This document shows positions 34,701-43,273 of a DNA stretch of 64,000 bases, in pieces. The notes below the pieces were generated by a model. The model saw only the letters and a list, made by a program, of their open reading frames with translations. It had not been told where the DNA came from and made no database searches. Within the stretch, counting starts at the first letter, position 1. Every line of letters starts with the position of its first letter. The stretch is from Cocleimonas sp. Its GTDB lineage: Bacteria; Pseudomonadota; Gammaproteobacteria; Thiotrichales; Thiotrichaceae. The DNA lies in the NCBI GenBank assembly GCA_021647365.1, contig JAKIUW010000008.1:1-64000 (forward strand). The letters are read 5' to 3'. Both the position numbers and the translations under genes were made by a program.

Positions 34701-35219
34701 ATCAGTGATTTCAAAACCCTTTATAATTTTTTCAAAGAATAAAGAGAAGAAAAAAGTACCCAATAAAATACCCGTGGTGGTAACGGCTTGTAATAATCCA
34801 TTGGCTTGGGTTAAACGACGATCACCTACTAGCTCTTTTACATAGCCGTATTTAGCAGGCGAGTAAAAGGCGCTTTGTAACGCGAGTAAAAATGTCATCC
34901 CAAAGGAAACCCAGAACCAACCTTGGTAATAACTAAAGGTGATTAGTATTGTGATACCCACAGCGACCCATGCACTAATCCGCATGATATGACTTTTGGG
35001 GTATTTGTCGGAGATGTAGCCTGTGGGTGTAAATAAAAGAATAAAAGGTAGTAATATCAAACCATTAACGATTGAACTTAATACAATTAATTCTGACCCA
35101 TCGTAGTTCTTAAAGATGGTGTTTTGAATGATAATCTTATGACCAAGGTCAACAAAGGCATTAAGAAAGGCGACCGTTAAAAAGGTAAATAGGCCTGTTA
35201 CTTTTAATGCATTCTTCAT
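31761..35219 (-). CDS. MFS lysophospholipid transporter / PlsC acyltransferase / acyl-ACP synthetase fusion (Aas-like)
   Basis: A 1152-aa three-part protein. Residues 1-420 form a 12-helix MFS transporter like LplT. Residues about 430-620 are a PlsC-type acyltransferase with the H-x4-D motif GNHISWVD and LFPEGTISR. Residues about 650-1150 are an AMP-binding acyl-activating domain with AAILFSSGSEGTPKGVELSH, EGYGTTETSP and YRSGDKGHLD. Together these would import lysophospholipid and re-acylate it with acyl-ACP, the LplT-Aas cycle, in one polypeptide. Such fusions are known in bacteria. The start has AAGGAAA spaced 6 nt from ATG. Confidence 0.92.
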   Translation of the reverse strand: MKNALKVTGLFTFLTVAFLNAFVDLGHKIIIQNTIFKNYDGSELIVLSSIVNGLILLPFILLFTPTGYISDKYPKSHIMRISAWVAVGITILITFSYYQGWFWVSFGMTFLLALQSAFYSPAKYGYVKELVGDRRLTQANGLLQAVTTTGILLGTFFFSLFFEKIIKGFEITDKDSLIQMIAPLGWVLIVLSIFELVMAYRLPQTTNTKKKMHFRWDDYFHGRTQARNIRLVKRHPYIWLSILGLAVFWAISQVLLATYPAYAKEMLGITNTAVVQGLMAFAGLGVMIGSITAGRVSRNHIETGLVPIGAVGVTIALILLRVFDSSVMQALNFLFLGIMGGFFVVPLNALMQYHTRNNQLGRVLASNNLIQFSVMLLFLIATSLLAYAKVSSTVILWGLFMVAMLGSIYTILKIPESLLRFIIARIFSARYRMKVLGFEDLPHSGGVLLLGNHISWVDWALVQIASPRPLNFVIERGYYERWYLKGILKLFGAIPIASGAGAAGSIETINALLKEGKAVCLFPEGTISRTGQLSEFKRGYQRAIEGSGAKIVPFYLHGLWGSRFSRSSGFLKEARQSGFKRDIIVAFGKPMSADTTPDELKRRVFDLSFTSWQDYSKTLDPIPVSWLKTAKRMSFQMAATDITGEPVSHHKFITAVFAFSGLIKKKSPEQNIGLLVPASVGGAITNMAVLTLGKTVVNLNFTSSAEAIQGSVKSAEIKTVYTSKKFIRKLDDRGIKIKEILPETKLIYLEDFKAELSKAKMLGTMLTVMLLPAKVLEWIYIKRVSLQSTAAILFSSGSEGTPKGVELSHLNLATNSRQVADMLNTRENDVVMSTLPTFHAFGLLATTFMPLSEGIPIVCHPDPTDVVTIAKGVARNQATLLFGTSTFLRLYTMNKKVHPLMLKSLRMIIAGAERLNPAIREAFSAKFSKIILEGYGTTETSPVASVNIPDELDTNYWKPQLGNRFGTVGMPLPGTSFRIVDPDTLEELATGEDGLILIGGPQVMKGYLHDEAKTAEVIEEIDGKRWYRSGDKGHLDSDSFLVIVDRYSRFAKLGGEMVSLSAVEETIRKALGDDDLDLIAVNLPDEKKGEKVTLLIANEMTAADIKKALIAAEMNPLMIPAKFINVNAVPKLGSGKTDFSTSKKVALGELGA

Positions 35220-35446
35220 GTGGTTTTCCTTGGTTTTAGTTTTCAGCTTTCAAGAGTTTAGCATGTGATAGAGAAACTACACCTAAGAGTTTGAAAGTAG
35301 TGTTATGTGAAACTATTGGTATATGAAAATGATGAGTTTTTGTTCAGCTCCAGTTTAGGCTGGTTGATGTAAAGTCAGCAAAATACGAGTTTGTTAATTA
35401 AAAATAGTAAAATTAAAACTAAAATAAGAATATAGAGGATAGTTTC

Positions 35447-36133
35447 ATGGGAGATTTTATAGGCGCAATGGGGATGATGAGTATTCCTTTGATTATTTGT
35501 TCGTTTGTAGCCATTGCCGCCATAGTCAGTCTATTTATGACATTAAAAAAGAATAAAGTAATACCAGAAGGTATTGCTGAAACTGCGCAAAAATTAGCTA
35601 AATCTGGAAAAGTCTCACGCGCTCATATTGAAAAAATTCGTGAAGGTTCGATGTTAGGCCGTGTATTAGCAACAGGCCTTGAAAGCATGAACCAGCCACG
35701 CCATGTGATGAAAGAAAATATTGAAGAATCAGGAAGACATGTAGCTCATTTAATGGATCGATTCATGATTGCACTAGGCACTATCGCAACAATTGCACCA
35801 TTATTAGGATTGCTTGGAACGGTTGTTGGAATGATTGAAGTTTTCTCCGTTATCACCGATAAAGGTGTTGGTAGCCCAACAGAGTTAGCGGGTGGTATTA
35901 AAACGGCACTTTATACAACAGCGTTTGGTATCGTTATTGCGGTTATCGCATTGGTCTTTCATCGTTATTTTCGAGGAAAGATCACTGATTACGCGATTGA
36001 AATGGAAAAGGCAGCTATCAAATTATTAAGCGTTACACAAGCACCTACGCCAGCAGCTCGTCGTCCAGCTCCATCTGCGGCAGCTACAGCAAAGAAAAGA
36101 GCACCGCTACAGACAGCAGGGCAGGTGGCTTAA
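35447..36133 (+). CDS. exbB: ExbB/TolQ-family proton channel protein
   Basis: Three transmembrane helices and the MotA/TolQ/ExbB signature (APLLGLLGTVVGMIEVF) are visible in a 228-aa protein; the C-terminal 25 residues are Pro/Ala-rich. With ExbD it energises an outer-membrane or envelope process from the proton gradient. A GAGGAT ribosome-binding site precedes the ATG. The stop and the exbD start are 1 nt apart. The msbA gene 3' suggests a conserved exbBD-msbA-lpxK cluster. Confidence 0.93.
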   Translation: MGDFIGAMGMMSIPLIICSFVAIAAIVSLFMTLKKNKVIPEGIAETAQKLAKSGKVSRAHIEKIREGSMLGRVLATGLESMNQPRHVMKENIEESGRHVAHLMDRFMIALGTIATIAPLLGLLGTVVGMIEVFSVITDKGVGSPTELAGGIKTALYTTAFGIVIAVIALVFHRYFRGKITDYAIEMEKAAIKLLSVTQAPTPAARRPAPSAAATAKKRAPLQTAGQVA

Positions 36134-36134
36134 C

Positions 36135-36560
36135 ATGAACTTTCGTAAAGGACTAACGGATGAGGTGGAACTAAACCTAACACCATTGATTGATGTGGTG
36201 TTTTTGCTGTTGATTTTTTTTATGGTGACAACCACTTTTGACCGTGATGCTAAAATCAAAATTAACTTACCTACAACGACAAATGCTTCGCATGAAGCAC
36301 AGAAAAACACGCTAGAACTATTGATTGATAATAAAGGCAATTACTTTGTGGATGGCAGAGAGGTATTAAACAATCAACCAGAAACTCTGTTTAGAGCGAT
36401 GAGCCAAGCACTGGATGAGCGTGGCAAGAATCCACCTTTGATTATCAGCGCAGACTCTAATTCTAACTATCAGTCCGTGGTAACGGCTATGGATATTGCA
36501 GGGCGCTTGGGGTTGACTAATTTTTCAATGGCGACATCGCAGTCTAAGAAAACGAAATAG
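36135..36560 (+). CDS. exbD: ExbD/TolR-family protein
   Basis: One N-terminal transmembrane helix with the essential Asp in LTPLIDVVFLLLIFFMV, followed by a periplasmic domain, 141 aa in all. It is translationally coupled to exbB. No tonB follows. An intrinsic terminator at 36583-36614 ends the pair. Confidence 0.93.
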   Translation: MNFRKGLTDEVELNLTPLIDVVFLLLIFFMVTTTFDRDAKIKINLPTTTNASHEAQKNTLELLIDNKGNYFVDGREVLNNQPETLFRAMSQALDERGKNPPLIISADSNSNYQSVVTAMDIAGRLGLTNFSMATSQSKKTK

Positions 36561-36582
36561 TTTAGCTTCGGTAATTTAAACC

Positions 36583-36614
36583 AGCCCTAGAATGTTATTC
36601 TAGGGCTTTTTTTT
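36583..36614 (+). terminator. Intrinsic terminator after exbD
   Basis: AGCCCTAGAAT / ATTCTAGGGCT form an 11-bp stem with a 3-nt loop, followed by eight Ts. It is a textbook Rho-independent terminator 22 nt after the exbD stop. Confidence 0.92.
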
Positions 36615-36649
36615 GATACAGAAAAACATGAAAAAAGGAAAATTTAAAA

Positions 36650-36694
36650 GCACACCCCCCTAGTTTTACATCATGAAAAACTAGGAGGGTGTGC
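36650..36694. repeat. G-run repeat, palindromic pair (CTAG subtype)
   Basis: Minus and plus copies meet across a 1-2 nt loop, like the pair at 4132. The right arm has two changes (ATGAAAAACTAGGAGGG). The palindrome is extended by TTTAAAAG / CTTTTAAA outside the core. It lies between the exbD terminator and msbA. Confidence 0.93.
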
Positions 36695-36775
36695 TTTTAA
36701 ATAACATTATTTTAATGTTATTATGCTTGTGTAGGGGCTTCCTAAAGCTTCACTATATTTGAACTGGGGTTTCTT

Positions 36776-38539
36776 TTGTCCACGTCGTCTTCACCATCAC
36801 AAGCTGATGGTATCACCATTTATAAACGCTTAGCCTCCTATGCTATAAAGCATTGGCGTTACTTGATACTTGCATTTATTGGATTGGTCATATCAGGTAC
36901 GACCGTACCACTATTTGCTTTATATATGCAGCCGTTGCTGGATGGTACATTTATGGATAAAGATCCAGAAATCATACGCTGGGCACCATTTGCGTTGCTG
37001 ATTATCTTCTTGCTTCGTGGCATCGCCAGTTTTATGTCGAGCTATTCGATGGAGTGGATAGGGCGCTCAGTGGTCAAAGAAATTCGCAGTGAATTATTTT
37101 CTCGTTTAATGCATTTACCTGTGAGTTATTACGATAAAACCAATTCAGGTCAACTCGTTACGCGGCTCATCTATCATGTCGAACAGGTATCAATAGCTGC
37201 TACAAAAGGTCTTACCATTTTGGTTCAAGATACAGTTGTTGTGATCGGTTCGCTTGCTGTGATGTTTTATTATAGTTGGGAGTTGGCGCTTATTGTTCTA
37301 CTGACAGGGCCCATTATCGCAGGTTTAATTGTTTATATTTCTAGGCGTTTTCGTAAACTCAGCAAGCAGATTCAAGAGCAGGTGGGTGAAGTCACCCAAA
37401 TCAGTAATGAAGCCATTATGGCAACCCGTGAGATTCGTATTTTTGATGGTATTGATTACGAGTTAAAACGTTTTGAAGAAGTGAATGAAAACAACCATAA
37501 GTCGTATATGAAACGCATCGTTACCGAGCGTTTAAGTATGCCGATTGTGCAATTTATTATGGCGATTGCTTTGGCTGTTGTGGTGTATTCCGCTACTCAA
37601 GGTCAGTTGCTTGAAAGCTTCACGCCTGGACGCTTTATGGCATTTATGACAGCGATGATTGCCTTGCTTGATCCTGTTAAACGATTGACGAGTGTGAACT
37701 CTATTTTACAAGGCGGTATTGCAGCGGGAGAAAGTATTTTCTCCTTGCTGGATGAAGCGCCTGAGAAAGATACAGGTACGCAAATAATCGAAAAAGCCAA
37801 AGGTGATTTTGAATTCAAAGATGTAGCTTTCAGCTATAACGAAGATTCAGAGTCCGTTTTAAAAGGCATTAACTTCACCGTAAAAGCGGGTGAGAAAATT
37901 GCGCTAGTGGGTCAGTCAGGTAGCGGTAAAACAACGTTGGTAAATTTACTTCCACGTTTTTATGATGACTGGAAAGGAGAAATCACTTTAGACGGGCATT
38001 CACTCCAATCCATTAAATTGAGAAATCTTCGTGAGCAATTCGCCTATGTTGGACAGGATGTAACGCTGTTTAACGACACAATTCGTAGTAATATCGCCTA
38101 CGGAAACATGCGTCATGCGAGTGATGATGGGGTAAAGACAGCAGCAGAAGCCGCTTACGCACTAGAGTTTATCGAAAAACTCCCACAGGCGTTTGATACG
38201 CAAGTGGGCGAGAATGGCACTTTACTATCAGGTGGACAAAAGCAACGTATCGCCATTGCGCGTGCGATATTATCCGATGCACCCATTTTGATTTTGGATG
38301 AAGCCACCTCAGCATTAGACACAAAATCTGAAAGGCACATCCAAAGCGCACTCGAAACGTTGTTAAAAAATCGTACTACTTTTATGATCGCACATCGTTT
38401 ATCCACCATCGAAAGTGCTGATAAAATATTGATGATGGATGCGGGGAAAATTGTTGAGTCTGGCACGCATAAAGAATTATTAGCACTCAAAGGCGCGTAT
38501 TCGAAACTCTATAACTTGCAGTTTAAAGATGGCGAATAG
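36776..38539 (+). CDS. msbA: Lipid A export ABC transporter MsbA
   Basis: MsbA flips lipid A-core from the inner to the outer leaflet of the inner membrane. Six membrane helices (to about residue 310) precede the ATPase domain with Walker A GQSGSGKTTL, signature LLSGGQKQRIAIARAIL and Walker B ILILDEATSALD. At 587 aa it is of normal size. The start chosen is a TTG at 36776 with GGGG upstream; no earlier ATG is in frame. The stop overlaps the lpxK start by 11 nt, implying coupled translation. Confidence 0.95.
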   Translation: MSTSSSPSQADGITIYKRLASYAIKHWRYLILAFIGLVISGTTVPLFALYMQPLLDGTFMDKDPEIIRWAPFALLIIFLLRGIASFMSSYSMEWIGRSVVKEIRSELFSRLMHLPVSYYDKTNSGQLVTRLIYHVEQVSIAATKGLTILVQDTVVVIGSLAVMFYYSWELALIVLLTGPIIAGLIVYISRRFRKLSKQIQEQVGEVTQISNEAIMATREIRIFDGIDYELKRFEEVNENNHKSYMKRIVTERLSMPIVQFIMAIALAVVVYSATQGQLLESFTPGRFMAFMTAMIALLDPVKRLTSVNSILQGGIAAGESIFSLLDEAPEKDTGTQIIEKAKGDFEFKDVAFSYNEDSESVLKGINFTVKAGEKIALVGQSGSGKTTLVNLLPRFYDDWKGEITLDGHSLQSIKLRNLREQFAYVGQDVTLFNDTIRSNIAYGNMRHASDDGVKTAAEAAYALEFIEKLPQAFDTQVGENGTLLSGGQKQRIAIARAILSDAPILILDEATSALDTKSERHIQSALETLLKNRTTFMIAHRLSTIESADKILMMDAGKIVESGTHKELLALKGAYSKLYNLQFKDGE

Positions 38540-39545
38540 TCGCGCCAACAAAAACCATAAAAACACTTCCAAGCTACAACAGTGGCTAGAAAATATTTGG
38601 TACAACGATGGCAGTGGCCGCTTCATTTTAATGCCGCTAACGGTTTTGTATTGTGCTGTTAATAGTTTTCAGCGTTATAAGTACAGCAACAATAAAGCTC
38701 AAACTTCATGCCCTATAATAGTGGTCGGTAATATCACGGTGGGTGGCACAGGAAAAACACCGTTGACGATTTACATCGTTAAGTTACTCCAAAAAACAGG
38801 GTACAAACCCGCCATTATCACGCGCGGTTACGGCGGAAAAGCGACAACGTGGCCACAATCGGTAAACGCAAAATCAAATCCTCAGCTTGTAGGCGATGAA
38901 GCCGTGCTAATGGCAAGCCAAACGCAAGTGCCCGTTTATGCAGGTGCAGATCGTTTGAAGTCTATCGAGCAACTCACACAACACCATGACTGCGATGTAA
39001 TTGTCTCCGATGATGGAATGCAGCATTACAAACTCCCCCGAGATATTCAAATAGCCGTGATAGATGGCGAGCGACAACTTGGCAATGGTTATTGCTTGCC
39101 CGCTGGACCATTACGAGAAAAAAAGAAACGACTGAATGCTTGTGACTTGATTGTGGTAAATGGGAAAAGTGATCATAAAAATTGGTATTCAATGCGCTTT
39201 GAAGGCGATGTGTTAGTTAATTTACTCACTGCAGAGGAAAAGCCACTTGCTCAGTTTGTAAGAAAAAAATGCCATGCGCTAACAGGTATCGGAAATCCTC
39301 AACGCTTCTTTTCAAACTTAAAAAAACAAGGGCTTGAGCTAATTACCCATAGTTTTCCAGACCATCATGATTTTATAAAAGCAGACTTAGTCTTTGATGA
39401 TAATGACAAAATGGTCATTATGACTGAAAAAGATGCAGTTAAATGCAGAGATTTCGCGAGAGAAAACCATTGGTACTTACCTGTAACGGCTAAACTTGAT
39501 TGTGCTTTTGATGAGCAACTTAGAATTTTATTGGAGAGCCTCTGA
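38529..39545 (+). CDS. lpxK: Tetraacyldisaccharide 4'-kinase LpxK
   Basis: LpxK phosphorylates the 4' position of the lipid A precursor. Motifs are VVGNITVGGTGKTPLTIYIVKLL (P-loop), ITRGYGG, VGDEAVLMA, VIVSDDGMQHYKLPRDIQIAVID and MTEKDAVKC. It is 338 aa. The next ordinary members of this cluster, ycaR and kdsB, are separated from it by a pilin gene and repeats. Confidence 0.95.
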   Translation: MANSRANKNHKNTSKLQQWLENIWYNDGSGRFILMPLTVLYCAVNSFQRYKYSNNKAQTSCPIIVVGNITVGGTGKTPLTIYIVKLLQKTGYKPAIITRGYGGKATTWPQSVNAKSNPQLVGDEAVLMASQTQVPVYAGADRLKSIEQLTQHHDCDVIVSDDGMQHYKLPRDIQIAVIDGERQLGNGYCLPAGPLREKKKRLNACDLIVVNGKSDHKNWYSMRFEGDVLVNLLTAEEKPLAQFVRKKCHALTGIGNPQRFFSNLKKQGLELITHSFPDHHDFIKADLVFDDNDKMVIMTEKDAVKCRDFARENHWYLPVTAKLDCAFDEQLRILLESL

Positions 39546-39642
39546 AAAGCGTGAATAGCTTCATTCATCGGTTGTTAAGGTGTTATTAGTTATAGTCAGC
39601 TAATCTCTCACATATTTTTCTTATTAATATAAAAATAACATT

Positions 39643-40155
39643 ATGAAAAAGAATATTAGTTTATCCTGTAATAGAAGAAAATCTAACAAAAGAAGTCTGC
39701 GAGGCTTCACCCTAATCGAACTCATGATTACGGTAGCGATTGTAGGCATATTGGCTTCTATCGCAATGCCTGCGTACAACCATTATATAGTCAGAACAAA
39801 ACTTAAATCGGGTATGGATTTTTTAGAAAAAGCCAAACTTCACGTTGAACTTTATCGTCAAGATGGTAGTAAATTATCAGACTTGGATAACACAGCTACT
39901 ACATATACAGCTCTTGGATTGAATAAAAATATTAATACAGAATACCTCCGTGATTATTGGATAGCCCCATATGGTGGAAATGATATAACTATTTGGGTTA
40001 GGAGTAAGAATGCTACAGGCTTGCCTCAAACCAATGCAGGAAGATGGCCTTTATACCTAGCAGGTAATGTAGAAAATATGGGTATAAAATGGCAATGTAA
40101 GTCTGACTATAGTGGCGGTGTCGCTAAAAAATTCCTGCCAAGCGGTTGTCGATAA
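39643..40155 (+). CDS. Type IV pilin-like protein
   Basis: A long basic leader (residues 1-21) ends with the prepilin peptidase site G/FTLIELM, with Glu at position 5 of the mature protein. A hydrophobic helix ([19 protein letters not shown]) follows. The rest of the 170 aa has Cys near the C-terminus (QCKSDY and SGCR) that could form the usual disulfide loop. It is a minor pilin or pseudopilin. It sits between lpxK and ycaR, an uncommon location, in AT-rich DNA. Confidence 0.88.
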   Translation: MKKNISLSCNRRKSNKRSLRGFTLIELMITVAIVGILASIAMPAYNHYIVRTKLKSGMDFLEKAKLHVELYRQDGSKLSDLDNTATTYTALGLNKNINTEYLRDYWIAPYGGNDITIWVRSKNATGLPQTNAGRWPLYLAGNVENMGIKWQCKSDYSGGVAKKFLPSGCR

Positions 40156-40302
40156 GCTGTATTTTAAGAAAATAAAAATCCCTAGCTCGAATTTATGTGT
40201 AGCCTTGATGAATTCTAGCCGTCGTTAAATACCCGCTCAGAAAGCTAACAAATAGCACTTCTTGCCTCAATTAATCTCGATACTTCTTTCGAAAGGTGTT
40301 CG

Positions 40303-40335
40303 ATATGCTTTTTTACGCCTAGGGCGTGCTAAAAA
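40303..40335. repeat. Small imperfect hairpin upstream of ycaR
   Basis: GCTTTTTTACGCC pairs with GGCGTGCTAAAAAGC around a short loop. It might mark the end of the pilin transcript; a T-run is not clearly placed. The rest of 40156-40335 shows no other feature. Confidence 0.4.
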
Positions 40336-40336
40336 G

Positions 40337-40360
40337 CCATGTAAAAGTGGGGGGGTGTGC
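40337..40360 (+). repeat. G-run repeat
   Basis: A full solitary plus copy 40 nt upstream of the ycaR start. Confidence 0.92.
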
Positions 40361-40399
40361 TTTATACTTATGTCTTTGGGTTATTTAACAGACTAACGC

Positions 40400-40582
40400 A
40401 TGGATAAAAAATTACTCGATATTCTCGTTTGCCCTGTCACCAAAGGCCCTTTAATTTATAATAAGAAAAACAAAGAGCTGATTTCTCGTTCAGCAGGTTT
40501 AGCTTACCCAATTAAAGATGATATTCCTGTCATGCTTGAAGAAGAGGCAAGAGAATTAACAGCCGATGAAATGCAGCGGTAG
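40400..40582 (+). CDS. ycaR: Trm112-family protein YcaR
   Basis: A 60-aa protein with the family pattern [18 protein letters not shown]...[26 protein letters not shown]. The usual zinc-binding cysteine set is reduced to one (CP), as in other YcaR proteins. The small protein is a conserved neighbour of lpxK and kdsB. A 7-nt gap to kdsB implies co-transcription. Its function is unproven. Confidence 0.93.
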   Translation: MDKKLLDILVCPVTKGPLIYNKKNKELISRSAGLAYPIKDDIPVMLEEEARELTADEMQR

Positions 40583-40589
40583 TTAAGCG

Positions 40590-41348
40590 ATGAAAAATAA
40601 AATAGTCTTAGTTATTCCGTCTCGATACGCATCCACACGATTGCCGGGGAAACCACTGCGCCTGCTTGCAGGTAAACCTATGATCCAGCATGTGTTTGAA
40701 CGTGCGCAAGAAGCAGCGGGTGAAGTCGGCTTTGAAGAAATCATTATCGCTACCGACGATGCGCGCATTCAAGAAGCTTGCGAAGCTTTTGGCGCGACGG
40801 TTTGTATGACATCCGCAAAACATGAGACAGGCAGTGACCGACTAGCCGAAGTCGTAGCATTGAATGGCTGGGATGACGATACGATTATCGTTAATCTACA
40901 AGGCGATGAACCACTAACACCCATTGCTATTCTGAAACAGGTGGCGATAAACCTGGCAAATAATCCTGAAGCATCAATCGCGACATTGGCAACGCCATTA
41001 GGCAAAGAAGCCGAATATGCTGATCCTAATGTTGTGAAAGTAGTGAGTGATAAAAATGGAATAGCATTGTATTTTAGTCGTGCTTCTATCCCTTTTCAGC
41101 GTGATGAAGATGAGGAAGTCAATGACTTTGCACTCAGGCATATTGGTATCTACGCCTACCGAGCAGGCTATTTAAAGAGCTTTGCCAAAATGGAACCTTG
41201 CCAAATTGAACAATTAGAAAAGTTAGAACAGTTACGCGCGATGTGGCATGGCGCGCGCATCCATGTTGCAGTGGCGGATGAAGTCCCAGGGCATGGGGTG
41301 GATACTGAGGCAGATTTGATCGCGGTTGAAAAAATATTGTCGCTTTAA
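40590..41348 (+). CDS. kdsB: 3-deoxy-manno-octulosonate cytidylyltransferase
   Basis: KdsB activates Kdo as CMP-Kdo for lipopolysaccharide. Motifs are VIPSRYASTRLPGKPL, IIIATDDARI, TGSDRLAEV, NLQGDEPL and RHIGIYAYR, in 252 aa. It belongs with lpxK and msbA functionally, and its product would also feed the KpsS-like Kdo transferase at 27139. Confidence 0.96.
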   Translation: MKNKIVLVIPSRYASTRLPGKPLRLLAGKPMIQHVFERAQEAAGEVGFEEIIIATDDARIQEACEAFGATVCMTSAKHETGSDRLAEVVALNGWDDDTIIVNLQGDEPLTPIAILKQVAINLANNPEASIATLATPLGKEAEYADPNVVKVVSDKNGIALYFSRASIPFQRDEDEEVNDFALRHIGIYAYRAGYLKSFAKMEPCQIEQLEKLEQLRAMWHGARIHVAVADEVPGHGVDTEADLIAVEKILSL

Positions 41349-41380
41349 AATTAAGCCAAAGAATAGATCAGCAAAGAACT

Positions 41381-41404
41381 ATCATGTAAAAGTAGGGTGT
41401 GTGC
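41381..41404 (+). repeat. G-run repeat, shortened G-run
   Basis: ATCATGTAAAAGTAGGGTGTGTGC: the G-run is only three, indicating decay. It lies between convergent kdsB and purN. Confidence 0.8.
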
Positions 41405-41435
41405 TTTGTGTTGATAGTGTTGTTTTTATCACTTT

Positions 41436-42053
41436 TTATTTATCCAAATAGAACGTTGAAGGCTTGCTGAGCTGCTTAGTATCAGCTTCAATAATCCACT
41501 GAATCGCCTTCGGGTAAATAATATGTTCTACTTTATGCACGCGCTTGGCAAGGCTTTCTTCGGTATCGTCTGCTTTCACAGGGACGATGCCTTGAATAAT
41601 ATTTTTACCAGTATCCAATTCAGGAATCACAAAATGCACGGTTGCCCCATGTTCGTTATCCCTATTTTCTAGGGCTTGCTTATGGGTGTGTAAGCCTTTG
41701 TACTTGGGTAATAGGGAAGGGTGGATATTGATGAGTTTGCCCTGAAATTTCTCCACAAACACATCACTAAGAATACGCATAAAACCTGCAAGTACGATCA
41801 AATCAGGCTCATAGCTATCAATGATTTGCGCCAGTGATTGATCAAACGCTTCGCGACTAGCAAAATGAGTGTGCTCTAAAACATGGTTTGGGATGCCTGC
41901 TTTTTCGGCGCGTTGTAAGCCCATAACATCTGGACGATTGCTGATGACGGCGATGATTTCGGCCTTGATGTCGCCTACACTAACCTGATCAATAATGGCT
42001 TGTAGGTTACTGCCTTTTCCTGAAAGCAATACGACGATTCTAAAATGGCTCAT
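41436..42053 (-). CDS. purN: Phosphoribosylglycinamide formyltransferase
   Basis: PurN formylates GAR in purine synthesis. Motifs are VLLSGKGSNLQAI, LAGFMRILSDVF, NIHPSLLPKYKGLHTH with catalytic Asn and His, and GATVHFVIPELDTG with catalytic Asp. It is 205 aa, and lies 15 nt after purM. Confidence 0.96.
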   Translation of the reverse strand: MSHFRIVVLLSGKGSNLQAIIDQVSVGDIKAEIIAVISNRPDVMGLQRAEKAGIPNHVLEHTHFASREAFDQSLAQIIDSYEPDLIVLAGFMRILSDVFVEKFQGKLINIHPSLLPKYKGLHTHKQALENRDNEHGATVHFVIPELDTGKNIIQGIVPVKADDTEESLAKRVHKVEHIIYPKAIQWIIEADTKQLSKPSTFYLDK

Positions 42054-42068
42054 AACAGCGGAAATTAT

Positions 42069-43121
42069 TTAGACATACTCAATGTATGGTTCAGTCTCTC
42101 TTGAGTCTTCAATCGTGCCGATCACCCAGTTATCAATGCCTGTTTGTTTGAAGTGAGCAGATACTGCATCAACATCCGCTGTATCAACGACCACGACCAT
42201 GCCAATACCACAGTTAAAGGTGCGTAGCATCTCACTTTCTTCGATATTGCCTTTCTCTTGCAGCCAAGCAAAGGTTGCTGGGCGGTCCCAGCTGTTTAGA
42301 TCAATCACACCTTTGCTGTTTTTTGGCATAACGCGTGGTAGGTTTTCAGTCAAACCTCCACCTGTAATGTGCGCGACGGCATGGATAGTGTGATTTTTAA
42401 GAGCTTCTAAAACAGGTTTTACATAGAGCTTGGTTGGTGCGAGTAGGGCTTTCCCGAGGGTGGTGTTTTCGCCGTTATTATTGAAGGCATCATCCAAAGA
42501 TGCGCCACTAACGTCAATGACTTTGCGAATCAGTGAGTAGCCATTGGAGTGTGGACCTGTTGATGCTAGTCCTAATAACACCTGTCCTGCTTTTACATTA
42601 GCAGGGTTAAGTACTTCATCTTTCTCCACCACGCCGACGGTAAAACCAGCAAGGTCAAAATCGCCCTTGGCGTACATACCTGGCATTTCTGCTGTCTCGC
42701 CACCAATCAGCGAGCAACCTGATTCTACACAACCATCGGCAATGCCTTTAATAACATCTTCGGCAATATCATTATCCAGCTTCGCGGTGGCATAATAATC
42801 AAGGAAGAACAGCGGCTCAGCACCAATTACGATAATATCGTTTACACACATTGCGACCAAATCAATACCAATGGTATCGTAAATTCCTGCATCAATCGCC
42901 AGTTTTAACTTTGTGCCAACGCCATCCGTGCCAGAAACCAAAATAGGTTCTTTATAACCTTTGGGTATCGCCATCAAACCGCCAAAACCACCCAGCCCGC
43001 CCATAACTTCGGGGCGAGTTGTGCGTTTTGTGTGAGGTTTTATACGGTCAATCAGCGCATTTCCTGTGTCGATATCAACGCCAGCGTCGCGGTAAGTCAG
43101 GGGTGTTTTAGAATTCGCCAT
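42069..43121 (-). CDS. purM: Phosphoribosylformylglycinamidine cyclo-ligase
   Basis: PurM makes AIR from FGAM. Motifs are [69 protein letters not shown] and [15 protein letters not shown]. At 350 aa it is typical. purM-purN is the usual gammaproteobacterial pair. Confidence 0.96.
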   Translation of the reverse strand: MANSKTPLTYRDAGVDIDTGNALIDRIKPHTKRTTRPEVMGGLGGFGGLMAIPKGYKEPILVSGTDGVGTKLKLAIDAGIYDTIGIDLVAMCVNDIIVIGAEPLFFLDYYATAKLDNDIAEDVIKGIADGCVESGCSLIGGETAEMPGMYAKGDFDLAGFTVGVVEKDEVLNPANVKAGQVLLGLASTGPHSNGYSLIRKVIDVSGASLDDAFNNNGENTTLGKALLAPTKLYVKPVLEALKNHTIHAVAHITGGGLTENLPRVMPKNSKGVIDLNSWDRPATFAWLQEKGNIEESEMLRTFNCGIGMVVVVDTADVDAVSAHFKQTGIDNWVIGTIEDSRETEPYIEYV

Positions 43122-43193
43122 AATAGTGGGGGATGGGTAATTTTAAAGGGGAGGATTCTAGCACGGATTAATCATTGGTTTACAAAGAAAGAT

Positions 43194-43216
43194 GCCTTAT
43201 AAGTGGGGGGGTGTGC
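43194..43216 (+). repeat. G-run repeat, decayed 5' end
   Basis: CCTTATAAGTGGGGGGGTGTGC: ATGTAAAAG has become CTTATAAG, the rest is intact. It lies between divergent purM and the channel gene. Confidence 0.85.
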
Positions 43217-43273
43217 TTTTTACTCTCTAGTTAGCATATAATCCCCCTCTTTTTGAAATATAAGAATATTATT

